DNA of 64,000 nucleotides, from NCBI GenBank assembly GCA_964539825.1, contig CAZIKF010000003.1, forward strand, positions 1-64,000, in the 5' to 3' direction. This document shows, one piece after another, positions 32,849 through 41,032 of the stretch (position 1 is the stretch's first letter; each line of letters starts with the position of its first letter). The stretch comes from CAZIKF01 sp964539825. GTDB taxonomy: Bacteria; Muiribacteriota; UBA6191. Under the pieces are notes generated by a model. That model saw nothing but the letters and a program-made list of their open reading frames with translations. It was not told the origin of the DNA and made no database searches. The position numbers and the translations under genes were made by a program.

Positions 32849-34726
32849 ATGACTGAAGAAGCGGCAGCCCAGATGGAAGAATCAAAGGAAACGGAAGATG
32901 TTCAGGAGGTGTCCGGACAAATCTCGGTAACCGCCGAGGATATGCTTCCCATTATTAAAAAATGGCTTTATAGCGAACACGATATTTTTCTCAGGGAGTT
33001 AGTCTCCAATGCAATGGATGCCGTCACAAAACACCAACATCTATGCTTTTCTGGAGAAGCACCCCAAAAGGATGTGGATTATAAGATTGAAATTGCGATC
33101 AACAAATCCGCAGGAACCATTCATGTGAAAGACAATGGGATTGGCATGACCTCGGAAGAGGTTAAGAAGTACATCACCCAACTGGCTTTTTCGGGGGCAA
33201 CGGAATTTTTTGATAAATACCATGGTAAGGATGAGAGCAAGCAAATTATTGGTCATTTCGGATTAGGATTCTATTCGGCGTTTATGGTAGCCGAAAAGGT
33301 GGAGATCAAAACGCTAAGCTATACGGAAGGGGAGACCGGCGTACATTGGGTTTGCGACGGTTCCACTCAATACACCATCAAAGAAATTCCTGAACTCAAA
33401 GTACATGGTACCGAGATCATCCTTCATATCAATGACGACTCAAAAAACTTTCTGGAGGAGACCGAACTGAGGGAGGTTCTCAAGAGACATTCCGAATTCC
33501 TTCCAGTTCCTATTTTCTTAAACGGTACTCAGACGAATACTCAGAAGGCAATCTGGATGGAGCAGCCGACAACTCTGAAGGATGAGGATTATCAGACTTT
33601 TCAGGATCATATTTTTCCTTTTCATGAAAAGTCTCTTTTTCACCTCCACTTCAATATTGATACTCCTTTCCAGGTGAGGGGTATTCTTTATTTTCATAAG
33701 GTGAAGCAGTCTTTTGAGAGTTTCAAGGGTAGAATCAAACTCTTTTGTAATCGAGTGTTTGTATCCGATTCCATCGAGGATATCTTCCCTTCCTATTTGT
33801 TCATGCTTCAGGGAGTCATAGATTGCCCAGACGTCCCCCTTAATGTTTCTCGCTCAGCACTTCAGGGTGATCCTCGCATCAAGAAAATCGGCCAGCATAT
33901 GGTTAAGAAAATTGCGGATAAGCTCAAGCAGATTTTTCGCAAGGACCGCGAGAAATACGACGAATACTGGGAAGACATCAATCCCTTTGTTAAATTTGGC
34001 CTGATGCAGGATGAGAAGTTCTATGAGCGCATGAATGAATTTCTGATTTTCAGATCCGCGAATGACGATAAATACAAAACATTTCAGCAATATCTAGAGG
34101 ACAACAAAGAGAAGAATGAAAATACGATTTTCTATGCCACAGACGTAGAGGCTCAGGCTTCATTGCTGAATTTATTCAAGCAGGAGGGACGTGAGGTCCT
34201 CGTAATGGATGAGGTCATCGACTCTCATTTGATTCAGCACCTGGAGATCAAGAATCCTGAGTGGAAATTTGCACGAATTGATTCTGACCTTCATGAGGGG
34301 ATGGTGGATAAGGAAAAGGAGTCAACACTTGTTGATCAGGACAACAAAACTCGTGAACAGACCATCAAGGAAGTTTTTGATCGAGCTTTAGGCAACGACA
34401 AAATAACCGTTCGGGTGGAACACCTCAAGACGGCGGAAGTATCGGGAATGGTTCTTCTCTCAGAGCATGTGAGAAGATTTCGCGAAATTTCCTCCGCAGC
34501 GATGCAGCAAATGCCCGATCTCATGGAGGAACACACTCTCGTGGTGAACGCACAGCACCCCGTAGTGCAAAAGGTCTATGAGTTAGAGCAAGAAAAGAAG
34601 GACAAACAGGTAGAGCTCCTATGTCAGCATGTACATGATTTGGCCCAATTATCAAATAAGAACTTCGACCCTAAAAAACTCAACGAGTTCATCCAGCGGT
34701 CTAATGAAATTTTAGGAATCCTCTGA
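32849..34726 (+). CDS. htpG: Hsp90-family chaperone HtpG
   Basis: Cytosolic ATP-dependent homodimeric chaperone. The GHKL ATPase domain is clear: HDIFLRELVSNAMDAVTKH, DNGIGMTSEEV, TQLAFSGATEFFDKY and IGHFGLGFYSAFMVA, which cover the ATP lid and nucleotide contacts. The middle-domain landmark LNVSRSALQGDPRIKKIGQH follows, and a C-terminal dimerisation region completes 625 residues, the usual length. The ATG at 32849 is preceded by a GTG at 32846 in the same frame and by GAAAGAGAG. The extra Glu-rich 25 residues at the N-terminus are not conserved in the family. Confidence 0.96.
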   Translation: MTEEAAAQMEESKETEDVQEVSGQISVTAEDMLPIIKKWLYSEHDIFLRELVSNAMDAVTKHQHLCFSGEAPQKDVDYKIEIAINKSAGTIHVKDNGIGMTSEEVKKYITQLAFSGATEFFDKYHGKDESKQIIGHFGLGFYSAFMVAEKVEIKTLSYTEGETGVHWVCDGSTQYTIKEIPELKVHGTEIILHINDDSKNFLEETELREVLKRHSEFLPVPIFLNGTQTNTQKAIWMEQPTTLKDEDYQTFQDHIFPFHEKSLFHLHFNIDTPFQVRGILYFHKVKQSFESFKGRIKLFCNRVFVSDSIEDIFPSYLFMLQGVIDCPDVPLNVSRSALQGDPRIKKIGQHMVKKIADKLKQIFRKDREKYDEYWEDINPFVKFGLMQDEKFYERMNEFLIFRSANDDKYKTFQQYLEDNKEKNENTIFYATDVEAQASLLNLFKQEGREVLVMDEVIDSHLIQHLEIKNPEWKFARIDSDLHEGMVDKEKESTLVDQDNKTREQTIKEVFDRALGNDKITVRVEHLKTAEVSGMVLLSEHVRRFREISSAAMQQMPDLMEEHTLVVNAQHPVVQKVYELEQEKKDKQVELLCQHVHDLAQLSNKNFDPKKLNEFIQRSNEILGIL

Positions 34727-34732
34727 TATAAT
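34727..34732 (+). promoter_or_regulatory. -10 box of the tRNA-Asn gene
   Basis: A perfect TATAAT begins directly after the htpG stop codon, 12 bases before the tRNA 5' end. The -35 region would lie inside htpG and has no strong consensus match. Confidence 0.5.
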
Positions 34733-34743
34733 CCACACCACAT

Positions 34744-34816
34744 TCCCTGATAGCTCAGTTGGTAGAGCAGTCGACTGTTAATCGACGTGTCGTAGGTTCG
34801 AGTCCTACTCGGGGAG
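34744..34816 (+). tRNA. tRNA-Asn (GTT)
   Basis: A complete cloverleaf of 73 bases. The acceptor stem pairs TCCCTGA (34744-34750) with TCGGGGA (34809-34815) with one G-T pair, and the discriminator is G. The D arm contains GCTCAGTTGGTAGAGC. The anticodon stem is GTCGA/TCGAC around loop CTGTTAA, with anticodon GTT at 34777-34779. The T arm carries GTTCGAGTC. CCA is not encoded. A rho-independent terminator follows five bases later. Confidence 0.95.
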
Positions 34817-34820
34817 CTTC

Positions 34821-34850
34821 AAAAGGCATCGCTTCTGCGGTGCCTTTTTT
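34821..34850 (+). terminator. Rho-independent terminator after tRNA-Asn
   Basis: AAAAGGCA-TCGC pairs with GCGG-TGCCTTTT around a TTCT loop, giving a 12-bp stem with one G-T pair followed by a T-run. It recurs identically 72 bases downstream. Confidence 0.9.
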
Positions 34851-34892
34851 AACTTCAAACAAGAGTAGTCGTTTTCGACTTCGGGGAGCTTC

Positions 34893-34922
34893 AAAAGGCA
34901 TCGCTTCTGCGGTGCCTTTTTT
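34893..34922 (+). terminator. Second identical terminator of the tRNA array
   Basis: An exact copy, 72 bases on, of the terminator at 34821-34850, located behind the first tRNA remnant. Confidence 0.85.
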
Positions 34923-34935
34923 AACTTCAAACAAG

Positions 34936-35035
34936 NNNNNNNNNNNNNNNNNNNNNNNNNNNNNNNNNNNNNNNNNNNNNNNNNNNNNNNNNNNNNNNNN
35001 NNNNNNNNNNNNNNNNNNNNNNNNNNNNNNNNNNN
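34936..35035. other. Assembly gap (100 N) inside the tRNA-remnant array
   Basis: Exactly 100 N, the conventional placeholder for unknown length. The base before it corresponds to 34863 of the first unit and the base after it to 34864, so the flanks abut in phase and a whole number of 72-bp units, including none, may be missing. Larger unrelated sequence in the gap cannot be excluded. Confidence 0.95.
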
Positions 35036-35064
35036 AGTAGTCGTTTTCGACTTCGGGGAGCTTC
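35036..35064 (+). repeat. Post-gap copy of the tRNA remnant
   Basis: Identical over 29 bases to 34864-34892 (AGTAGTCGTTTTCGACTTCG and the following GGGAGCTTC). It is followed by a different terminator from the one in the units before the gap. Confidence 0.85.
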
Positions 35065-35065
35065 A

Positions 35066-35098
35066 AGAATGGCCGTGCTTTTGGGCACGGCTTTTCTT
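35066..35098 (+). terminator. Different rho-independent terminator in the array
   Basis: GCCGTGC pairs with GCACGGC around TTTTGG, followed by TTTTCTT, with AAGAA on the 5' side able to extend the stem. The stem sequence differs from the two upstream terminators, but its position in the repeat unit (between AGCTTCAA and AACTTCAA) is the same. Confidence 0.85.
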
Positions 35099-35111
35099 AT
35101 AACTTCAACCC

Positions 35112-35160
35112 AGAGCAGTCGACTGTTAATCGACGTGTCGTAGGTTCGAGTCCTACTCTG
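35112..35160 (+). pseudogene. tRNA-Asn 3' fragment lacking acceptor 5' strand and D arm
   Basis: Bases 35112-35158 are identical over 47 positions to 34764-34810 of the complete tRNA-Asn, covering the end of the D arm, anticodon arm and T arm. The 5' acceptor strand and most of the D arm are missing. CAGAG at 35111-35115 could pair with CTCTG at 35156-35160, which would give a D-armless cloverleaf, but function is doubtful. Such 3' tRNA duplications are also left by site-specific integration. Confidence 0.8.
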
Positions 35161-35163
35161 AGC

Positions 35164-35655
35164 TTACCTACTTTCGTATCGACTAACCGGCTTCCACTGT
35201 GACATCACGAAGAAGCCGTTTTTAAGGGTCTTTTGGCACGCTTCTTTAGAGAACTTAAGGTCTATGCACTCCTGAAGGCTTTGCAAGCGCTGGTTAATCG
35301 TGAAGTTGACATCAATCCAACCTTCACCAATTGCGGTTTTTTTTGCGAGTTTCCGACCCTTTCCAAACGCGAGATCCATTTCGTCCTCAATTTTCAAAAA
35401 GACCAGAATATTGTGTACAGTACTTGAGCCCATCGGGCTATTTCGATAGGCGGTAGCATGGTAGACATGCATGGCTTGTTGTTCCGTCATAAAGGAAAAG
35501 AACAGAACGAAGCAAATGACGAGCAGGACCACCAGGGGTATTAAAGGGTCTATCCTAGACTTTGTGTCTTCAGGCATTACGAAAAATTTTCGCGATCGCA
35601 CATAAAAGTGACGCTCATTCAGGTTACCAACCAGCGGGCTGAATTTCACCTCCAA
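35164..35655 (-). CDS. Small single-pass membrane protein, unknown
   Basis: A 163-residue protein I do not recognise. It has one strong transmembrane helix (about residues 38-55, PLIPLVVLLVICFVLFFSF), with the remaining 105 residues outside. Two cysteines (CIDLKFSKEACQKTLKNGFF) could form a disulfide. The first codon of the frame is a TTG inside the upstream gene. An internal ATG at 35577 (MPEDTKSRID) would give a more typical short cytoplasmic end but has no Shine-Dalgarno. It overlaps the YdjM-like gene by 10 bases and ends three bases from the tRNA fragment. Confidence 0.6.
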   Translation of the reverse strand: MEVKFSPLVGNLNERHFYVRSRKFFVMPEDTKSRIDPLIPLVVLLVICFVLFFSFMTEQQAMHVYHATAYRNSPMGSSTVHNILVFLKIEDEMDLAFGKGRKLAKKTAIGEGWIDVNFTINQRLQSLQECIDLKFSKEACQKTLKNGFFVMSQWKPVSRYESR

Positions 35656-36182
35656 TTCGGAGTCCAGCGCTTGAATACCTCGACTATTTTTTGATCCAAA
35701 CTTTTGGAGAACAGCTCCATTGGAGTCCTTTCACGCCGAGCACCGAGGAAAATTAGGGCCAGAATTGCCAGAATCGTAATGGTGATGTTGATAGGTGAGT
35801 TGAGTTCCCACTGGTAGGGTGAGTAGTAGGCGACATCAGACACAGGCCAGAAAAAAAGGATCGGCCAGGAACTGCCTTCTGGCCCTCCTGAACCGAAGAA
35901 ATCGCACAGAATATGCAAATAATAGGTGCCTAAACATAACCAGGGGACCAGCGATTTTTGTTTGGACAAAAGGATGGCAATCGTTAGGATACAGATCCCG
36001 GATGGCAGGGCGTGGCCGAAGGTATGGTGCCATTTTTGAAATGATTCCACACCCTGGATGATTCCCAGGCCATCCAGATCGGGAGCGATTCCGGTCATGG
36101 CAACCAGCCAGCGGTCTCTGAAGGAAAGTGGCTTTACCTCAGCGACTGCCCAGCTAAGAAAAAAATGGGTTGGAAGGTGCAT
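35646..36182 (-). CDS. YdjM-like membrane-bound metal-dependent hydrolase (DUF457)
   Basis: An inner-membrane protein of 178 residues with the DUF457/YdjM metal-binding pattern: MHLPTHF at the start, APDLDGLG (33-40), KWHHTFGHALPSG (50-62) and LHILCDFFG (near 90). The His/Asp residues are set among three to four membrane helices. E. coli YdjM is SOS-regulated and of unclear biochemical function, and no LexA site was recognised here. A tail of charged residues (about 150-178) follows the last helix. Co-transcribed with the small membrane protein downstream. Confidence 0.8.
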   Translation of the reverse strand: MHLPTHFFLSWAVAEVKPLSFRDRWLVAMTGIAPDLDGLGIIQGVESFQKWHHTFGHALPSGICILTIAILLSKQKSLVPWLCLGTYYLHILCDFFGSGGPEGSSWPILFFWPVSDVAYYSPYQWELNSPINITITILAILALIFLGARRERTPMELFSKSLDQKIVEVFKRWTPNWR

Positions 36183-36242
36183 TTGATTCCAGGTTGTTTG
36201 AATCCTATCATGATTTAGGCCCTGGGGAGGTACAGCGTAGCT

Positions 36243-36737
36243 ATGCAGAGAAAGTATTCAATTCGCGAGCTTAAACCTGAGTGTTTGGATCAGGTGGAAC
36301 TCATTGCCAGGCGAATGCAAAGTACTCTGGTTGAGGTTTTGGGAGAAGAACGCGGTTCTTCAATGTATACGATTGATTGGCTGGTCCATCGTGTATTGTG
36401 GCACCTGGACTCCGCCCAGGTGATCGGCCAGGTGTTTATCGCGGAAAATGATCGTGGTGAGATGGTGGGGCATACCATTGTGAGACTTGAAAAGGAAGCC
36501 GACGGTCCTGAGATTGGACTCTTCTCAACAACCTTTGTGACCCCAGGCTCCAGAAGATCTGGTGTAGCTCAGAAACTGCTTAATCGCGGTGAGGAATGGA
36601 TGCTCGAAAAAGGCATTCAGGAGGCAGTGACCTATACGGACAGACACAATTTGAAATTGCAAAAGCTCTATCTTGGGTATGGGTATTGCCTTTCCGAAAT
36701 GCCCAATGAATTCGTGAAACTCTCCAAGTCTTTGTGA
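36243..36737 (+). CDS. GNAT-family N-acetyltransferase
   Basis: A 164-residue acetyltransferase. Motif A is visible as STTFVTPGSRRSGVAQKLLN (about 98-117), followed by AVTYTDRHNLKLQKLYLGYG, typical of the helix that binds acetyl-CoA plus the C-terminal strand. The substrate is not deducible. Convergent with the methyltransferase gene, with only two bases between the stops. Confidence 0.8.
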   Translation: MQRKYSIRELKPECLDQVELIARRMQSTLVEVLGEERGSSMYTIDWLVHRVLWHLDSAQVIGQVFIAENDRGEMVGHTIVRLEKEADGPEIGLFSTTFVTPGSRRSGVAQKLLNRGEEWMLEKGIQEAVTYTDRHNLKLQKLYLGYGYCLSEMPNEFVKLSKSL

Positions 36738-36739
36738 AA

Positions 36740-38329
36740 TCAGGCAGGCTGTTCCTTGAAATGATGGAGGCTGATGACAGGTAAGGCATTGGATGGGAAG
36801 ATTCGAGAGTGAGCGGCTATTGGTATAAGCCCCGCCTGTTGTATTGCCCGAAGATAGGTTTCATGCTCTAAAATATACTGATCAGAGTAACCGTGAATTG
36901 CCTCATATGCAGGCGAAGCCACCCTGCCCAGGCTTTGGTTTGATAGCTCTGGATTGAGGCAGTGCAGTTCAAGAACCAATAATCCGTGATTGGCAACAAA
37001 AGGAGTCCATGAACGCATATGCTCAACCAGGTCCTGATATACCGCCGCAGGAGCTATATATTTTCCACCCCTGCTGTATGCTCCCGAGGTCGTTTGGTCA
37101 GTCGAAGACCTTTGTAAAAAAGAGTCATTGAGTGCCCTGTCATGATCCAGGAAAGAGCGAACACTGAGCAGATTCACGAGATTCAATCCCCTGCCACGGA
37201 GCCTTTTGGCAAATTCAGCAGGATGGGAGATGTCTCCGGGAACCACCATCGCCTCAATTCCCGCTCTCTTCATTCGCATACGGGTTGAATCTCTTGCAGC
37301 AGGGTTTAAATCAGCTCCTACCAGGATGGGGTTTCTTTGAGGATCAGCACCAATCAAGTTGCCTTCCTTTAGCGCATTCCACAAAGATTCGAGCAAAGAG
37401 CCATCTCCACAGCCCATATCGGCTATACCAAGCGGCCTCTGGTCCTCAGGAGCCTGGAAGATTTCAGTGACCGCGGATTTCATGGATCGAAAATAGAGTC
37501 CATGAGATAAGCCCGTTCCCCAGACATTCAACTCGCGGTCAATGTGTCCTTCACGGTCTTCAGGCAGAAGTTGGAAGATTCGGTTTGACTCGCCAAATAG
37601 AACTTCTTCTAATTGGCTGAGCATTGGGAAATAGGAGAGGATGATGGCGTAGGCATGTGCTTTTCGGGAAAAAAACTGTCCCGCTTCATTCAGACACTCC
37701 TCTTCGCCTTCCATCCATCTTCCCTGTTTTAGGATTTTTAGAATTATCTGGCGATTCTCATCAGAGAGATCACCGATTCGCAGTACACCATCCTCAAGAG
37801 AGATTCGATTCTCTCTACGCAGCAGGAGTAGTATGGGTGTACACAGTACTCCCTCAAGATAGCATCGGAGCCGCTCTGATAATTCGGAATCCAGGGTGGC
37901 CAGGCTTGCGGTGAGCATATGGAATCTCTGCGATAGTGCAGTCATTTTTTGAATGCACCCCACTTCCAAACGGTTTTCAAAGAGTAGTTTCAGCCTGGAA
38001 ACGAGGTTCAGCATTTCAGCAAAGAACTCAAAATCCTGCCTGAGCGTACTTACCTGCCTTCCGGAGTCAGTAAGAAATACGGAAATTTCCAGGCCATCAT
38101 CTGAAAATTTTCGCTCAACCCAGCCCAGGCATTCTAAAAAACGAGCTGCCACGTTGAGATATCCAGGATTTCGGAAGGGACCGATTGGATCGAGGCGTAT
38201 GTGAATGTGACCATTCTTGAGTAGATCGCTAAGCAGCCCATTGCGGGAAAAAGCTGATAGTGTAGGAACCGCGACAATTCCATCGAGTTGATGAAATAAC
38301 CGTCTTCGCAGCACTTCTTCCAAATCCAT
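36740..38329 (-). CDS. Class I SAM methyltransferase with helical N-terminal domain
   Basis: A 529-residue protein. Residues 1-280 are mainly helical, probably winged-helix or dimerisation-like (FLECLGWVERKFSDDGLEIS). Residues about 290-529 form a Rossmann methyltransferase with motif I IADMGCGDGSLLESLW, an acidic second loop (GADLNPAARD) and VNLLSVRSFLDH in place of motif IV, then HGLLVLELHCLNPE. The layout resembles stand-alone relatives of C-methyltransferase domains of polyketide synthases (AprA MT2-like), but no synthase is nearby. Both product and substrate are unknown. The N-terminal start ATG is the first in the frame. Confidence 0.65.
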   Translation of the reverse strand: MDLEEVLRRRLFHQLDGIVAVPTLSAFSRNGLLSDLLKNGHIHIRLDPIGPFRNPGYLNVAARFLECLGWVERKFSDDGLEISVFLTDSGRQVSTLRQDFEFFAEMLNLVSRLKLLFENRLEVGCIQKMTALSQRFHMLTASLATLDSELSERLRCYLEGVLCTPILLLLRRENRISLEDGVLRIGDLSDENRQIILKILKQGRWMEGEEECLNEAGQFFSRKAHAYAIILSYFPMLSQLEEVLFGESNRIFQLLPEDREGHIDRELNVWGTGLSHGLYFRSMKSAVTEIFQAPEDQRPLGIADMGCGDGSLLESLWNALKEGNLIGADPQRNPILVGADLNPAARDSTRMRMKRAGIEAMVVPGDISHPAEFAKRLRGRGLNLVNLLSVRSFLDHDRALNDSFLQRSSTDQTTSGAYSRGGKYIAPAAVYQDLVEHMRSWTPFVANHGLLVLELHCLNPELSNQSLGRVASPAYEAIHGYSDQYILEHETYLRAIQQAGLIPIAAHSRIFPSNALPVISLHHFKEQPA

Positions 38330-38491
38330 CTGGAAGTTCCCCCCTTTGATTAATTATATCTTTAAGAAAGCTCGTGTGCCCTAAAAGGTCGATATTCCTG
38401 CTGGAAAATGCTCTACACGTCACTTCCTGGCCAGGGTTGGATCAAGAACCAGGATGATGAATCTTTGGAAAGAGAAGTCCTAAGTTTTTTC

Positions 38492-39205
38492 TCAGGCGCA
38501 GCAGCCTTCGCCCCGAATTGCCGCAAAACCTTCTCGGATCAGCCAGGGAACCATCAGGAGGGCGGCCACCGGATCAGCCCACCACCAGCCCGCCGTAGCA
38601 TTGGCCACCAGTCCAAGCAATAGGGTCAGGGAGAGGACCGCGCAAACGAGAGTTTCCTTGGCCTCAGCTTCCAGTGATTTACTGCCAATTTTTCTGGCGG
38701 CTTTGAATTTGAACCATGCGATGATAGGCATGATAATTAAGGAGGCAACCGCCAGAATGATTCCGTAAAAGCTCTCCTGCGGAACCTTCTGATTCCAGAG
38801 TATCCAGCCGGACTGAGCCACAACAAAGAGTGCCAACAATAGGAAGGTGAGACCTACATAGCGATGAACTAGATCTTCGGTCATTTTCAGAATCTCGTCT
38901 GAAACTCCTCGGGCCTCAAGATAGAGTCGGTAGAGAACAGCAATGGAGGCTGAACATTCGATGAGGCTGTCCAGGCCGAATCCCACCAGTAAGATGCTAT
39001 CAGCTTCATGGCCAAGCCACAGGGAAATCACTGCTTCCAGACAGTTATAAGCCAGTGTCGCGATAACGAGCCAGAGAGCTACAGCAGCAGTCTTTCGATG
39101 AGATTCAGATGTGCTGCGCTGGCAAGTTTCTGTCTCAGGTTTGACGTCACTCTGTTCCGATGGACAGCAATTTGATTGATTTTCAGACAAAGTAAATCCT
39201 TTCAA
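38492..39205 (-). CDS. Short CDF-family cation efflux protein with Cys-rich ends
   Basis: A 237-residue membrane protein of the cation diffusion facilitator superfamily, which exports divalent metals in exchange for protons. Seen: VALWLVIATLAYNCLEAVIS, then the metal-site region LLVGFGLDSLIECSASIAVL (Asp in helix II), and a second Asp in WWWADPVAALLMVPWLIREG (helix V). The usual cytoplasmic C-terminal domain is missing. Instead both tails carry cysteines (NCCPSEQ and GEGCCA), which suggests soft-metal binding. It shares a 4-base ATGA overlap with the VOC gene upstream. Confidence 0.8.
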   Translation of the reverse strand: MKGFTLSENQSNCCPSEQSDVKPETETCQRSTSESHRKTAAVALWLVIATLAYNCLEAVISLWLGHEADSILLVGFGLDSLIECSASIAVLYRLYLEARGVSDEILKMTEDLVHRYVGLTFLLLALFVVAQSGWILWNQKVPQESFYGIILAVASLIIMPIIAWFKFKAARKIGSKSLEAEAKETLVCAVLSLTLLLGLVANATAGWWWADPVAALLMVPWLIREGFAAIRGEGCCA

Positions 39206-39672
39206 GAACTGGCGAAAAACTGCCTCGAGGCTTCTTCTATTTCCTGATTACTCAAGTCCTTAACCCTGGTGGATAGGGACCAGGTATGTCCAAAAGGATC
39301 TTTGAGTTTCCCGAATCGATCTCCCCAAAAAGAGTCAAAGATCGGCATGGTAACTTCACAACCGGCCCGGGTTGCCTGCTCAAAGGCAAGATCTACATCC
39401 TGGCAGTAGAGATGAATGCTCACCGAAGTTCCTCCCAGGCTCTTGGGAGAGAGGGTGTCTCCTCCCGAAAATTCGCCTGAGAGCATGACTTTTGAGTCAC
39501 CAATGAGGATTTCGGCATGGATACAGGATTCTCCATCCGGTCCCTTCATCCGAAAGGTTTCCTCAGCGTTAAATGCCTCTTTATAGAATGCAATGGCAGC
39601 AATGGGATCTTCAACTACCAGGTGGGGTGTTATGCAATGAAATCCATCAGGGATTGCTTTGACCGGGCTCAT
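39202..39672 (-). CDS. PhnB-like VOC (glyoxalase/bleomycin-resistance fold) protein
   Basis: A 156-residue VOC-superfamily protein of the PhnB-like group: ITPHLVVEDPIAAIAFYKEA at the start, FRMKGPDGESCIHAEILIGD in the middle and SFWGDRFGKLKDPFGHTWSL at the end, the typical paired beta-alpha-beta-beta-beta modules. Enzymatic activity, if any, is unknown for this group. Its stop overlaps the start of the CDF transporter, so they are translated together, though the functional link is not obvious. Confidence 0.85.
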   Translation of the reverse strand: MSPVKAIPDGFHCITPHLVVEDPIAAIAFYKEAFNAEETFRMKGPDGESCIHAEILIGDSKVMLSGEFSGGDTLSPKSLGGTSVSIHLYCQDVDLAFEQATRAGCEVTMPIFDSFWGDRFGKLKDPFGHTWSLSTRVKDLSNQEIEEASRQFFASS

Positions 39673-39767
39673 AAGGGTACTCCGTCGACTTAGCGTGTTT
39701 TGATCACCATAAACCAGGTGAGGTTTCCAGGCAACCCAGGGGCTGAAACCTACCCTTGGACAGGCTC

Positions 39768-40928
39768 CTAGATGTGCTCAGCCGGATTCTGCGGTTTGAA
39801 CTTTCCAGGTTCCAGGGACCTGAGATAGAGCAATAATGCAATGGCTAGAAAGGGAATCCCGGATGCCGCCAGGAATAGTCCTCTAATTCCCAGGTAGGGC
39901 TCTAAAACTCCGCAAAGATTCATTCCAATAATGGCACTCAGTCCCAACGAGACAGAAGTTACCAGGGACAAGCCCATGGTTTTCTGTTCCCCTTTAAACA
40001 GATGTTCCACATAATCGATGGAAGCCAGGTAGAAAGAGGCAAAGGTGAAGGCGTGCAAAAGCTGTAGGATAAATACCTCCCATGGAGCCTCAACCTGGCT
40101 CATAAAGAAGAGTCTAAGTATGGTCGCGATGAGGGAGAATCCCATCACCATGAAACAGTGCTCCCTCTTAAAGAGATTGCGGTAGAAATATAGAAGCAGG
40201 ATTTCAGCGAGCACCGCCACAAGCCAGTAGACTCCAATCCAGCGAAATTCCACTCCAAGTTCCTCTCGAAGAAAGATGGAAAGAAAGAGCATCAGCGGGG
40301 CGTGGGAGAGGGAACGCAGGAAAATAAGACCTAGAAAGAGGAGCTGCTTTCGATTCAGGGAGGTGACATTGCTACGCGGTTTGTCGGTTTCACTCTTCAC
40401 CGTGCTGCCCAGGGAAGAATAGAGGGGTACGCACAGCAGAGCGCAGATAAAATAGGCGCTTATGAAAGGATAGACGGGTCCCCACTCAAAGAGCTTTCCA
40501 CCCAGTAATGCTGTGATGATGAAGCCGATGGATCCCAGGATTCTAATTCTTCCGTAATGATGTCCGTCCCGGTTCACAAAGTTTAGTGTCAGAGACTCCA
40601 GTAACGGCTTAAGGGGCTCACGAAAGCTAAAGTGTATCACCGAGACAAGCAGGCACAGGCCAAAACTCATGGGAAGAAAGAAGAGAGGTGCGGTCAGGGC
40701 AAATAGGACTCCTAGAATAGTCAGAACAACCTGAGTCTTCAGGTTCCATTTATGAATGGCCCAACCCAGAAGCGGGGGAGCGCAAAGGATCACAAAAGGG
40801 CGAACTGAGCTGAGATAGCTAGTTTCCTGGTAATCAAATCCGTAACCGCGCAGAAGAATGGGGAAATAAGGGAACAGCAGGCCTGCCGCGGCATAAAAGA
40901 GAAAGAAGCTCCAGCCAAACCTACTCAT
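39768..40928 (-). CDS. MFS_1-like (HcaT/LacY-type) transporter
   Basis: A 386-residue major facilitator protein with 12 predicted transmembrane helices. The beginning WSFFLFYAAAGLLFPYFPIL, with LLRGYGFDYQETSYLSSVRP after it, matches the MFS_1-like subgroup of putative phenylpropionate/nucleoside permeases. The EPLKPLLESLTLNF segment is also typical. The substrate is not deducible. It lies 95 bases upstream of the VOC gene and 104 bases after msrA on the same strand. The spacer toward VOC has an AGGTTTC/GAAACCT inverted repeat that may act as a weak terminator. Confidence 0.8.
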   Translation of the reverse strand: MSRFGWSFFLFYAAAGLLFPYFPILLRGYGFDYQETSYLSSVRPFVILCAPPLLGWAIHKWNLKTQVVLTILGVLFALTAPLFFLPMSFGLCLLVSVIHFSFREPLKPLLESLTLNFVNRDGHHYGRIRILGSIGFIITALLGGKLFEWGPVYPFISAYFICALLCVPLYSSLGSTVKSETDKPRSNVTSLNRKQLLFLGLIFLRSLSHAPLMLFLSIFLREELGVEFRWIGVYWLVAVLAEILLLYFYRNLFKREHCFMVMGFSLIATILRLFFMSQVEAPWEVFILQLLHAFTFASFYLASIDYVEHLFKGEQKTMGLSLVTSVSLGLSAIIGMNLCGVLEPYLGIRGLFLAASGIPFLAIALLLYLRSLEPGKFKPQNPAEHI

Positions 40929-41032
40929 TCAAGTTCTGCTATTCCTGAATGTGGTCTTGGGATCTATCGGATCCAGCCCAAAAAAAAATATGGGAAGATC
41001 ATTCATGGGTAGCCAGGTGAGCAAACGGTGGT

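Larger units (their letters stand above)
34815..34935 (+). repeat. 72-bp tandem unit: terminator plus tRNA-Asn remnant
   Basis: The unit AGCTTC + terminator + AACTTCAAACAAG + a remnant with AGTCGTTTTCGACT and TCGGGG begins at 34815 and repeats at 34887. The second copy is cut by the assembly gap. The remnant can be aligned to the tRNA as AGAG(C/T)AGTCG...TCGAC...TCGGGGAG, with the anticodon loop and T arm deleted, so the unit looks like a decayed tRNA gene followed by its terminator. Sequence resumes after the gap in exact phase. Confidence 0.8.

Noticed and set aside
34815..35064. CRISPR-like array
   Set aside because: The repeating unit is tRNA-derived with terminators and has no unique spacers; no cas genes are present.
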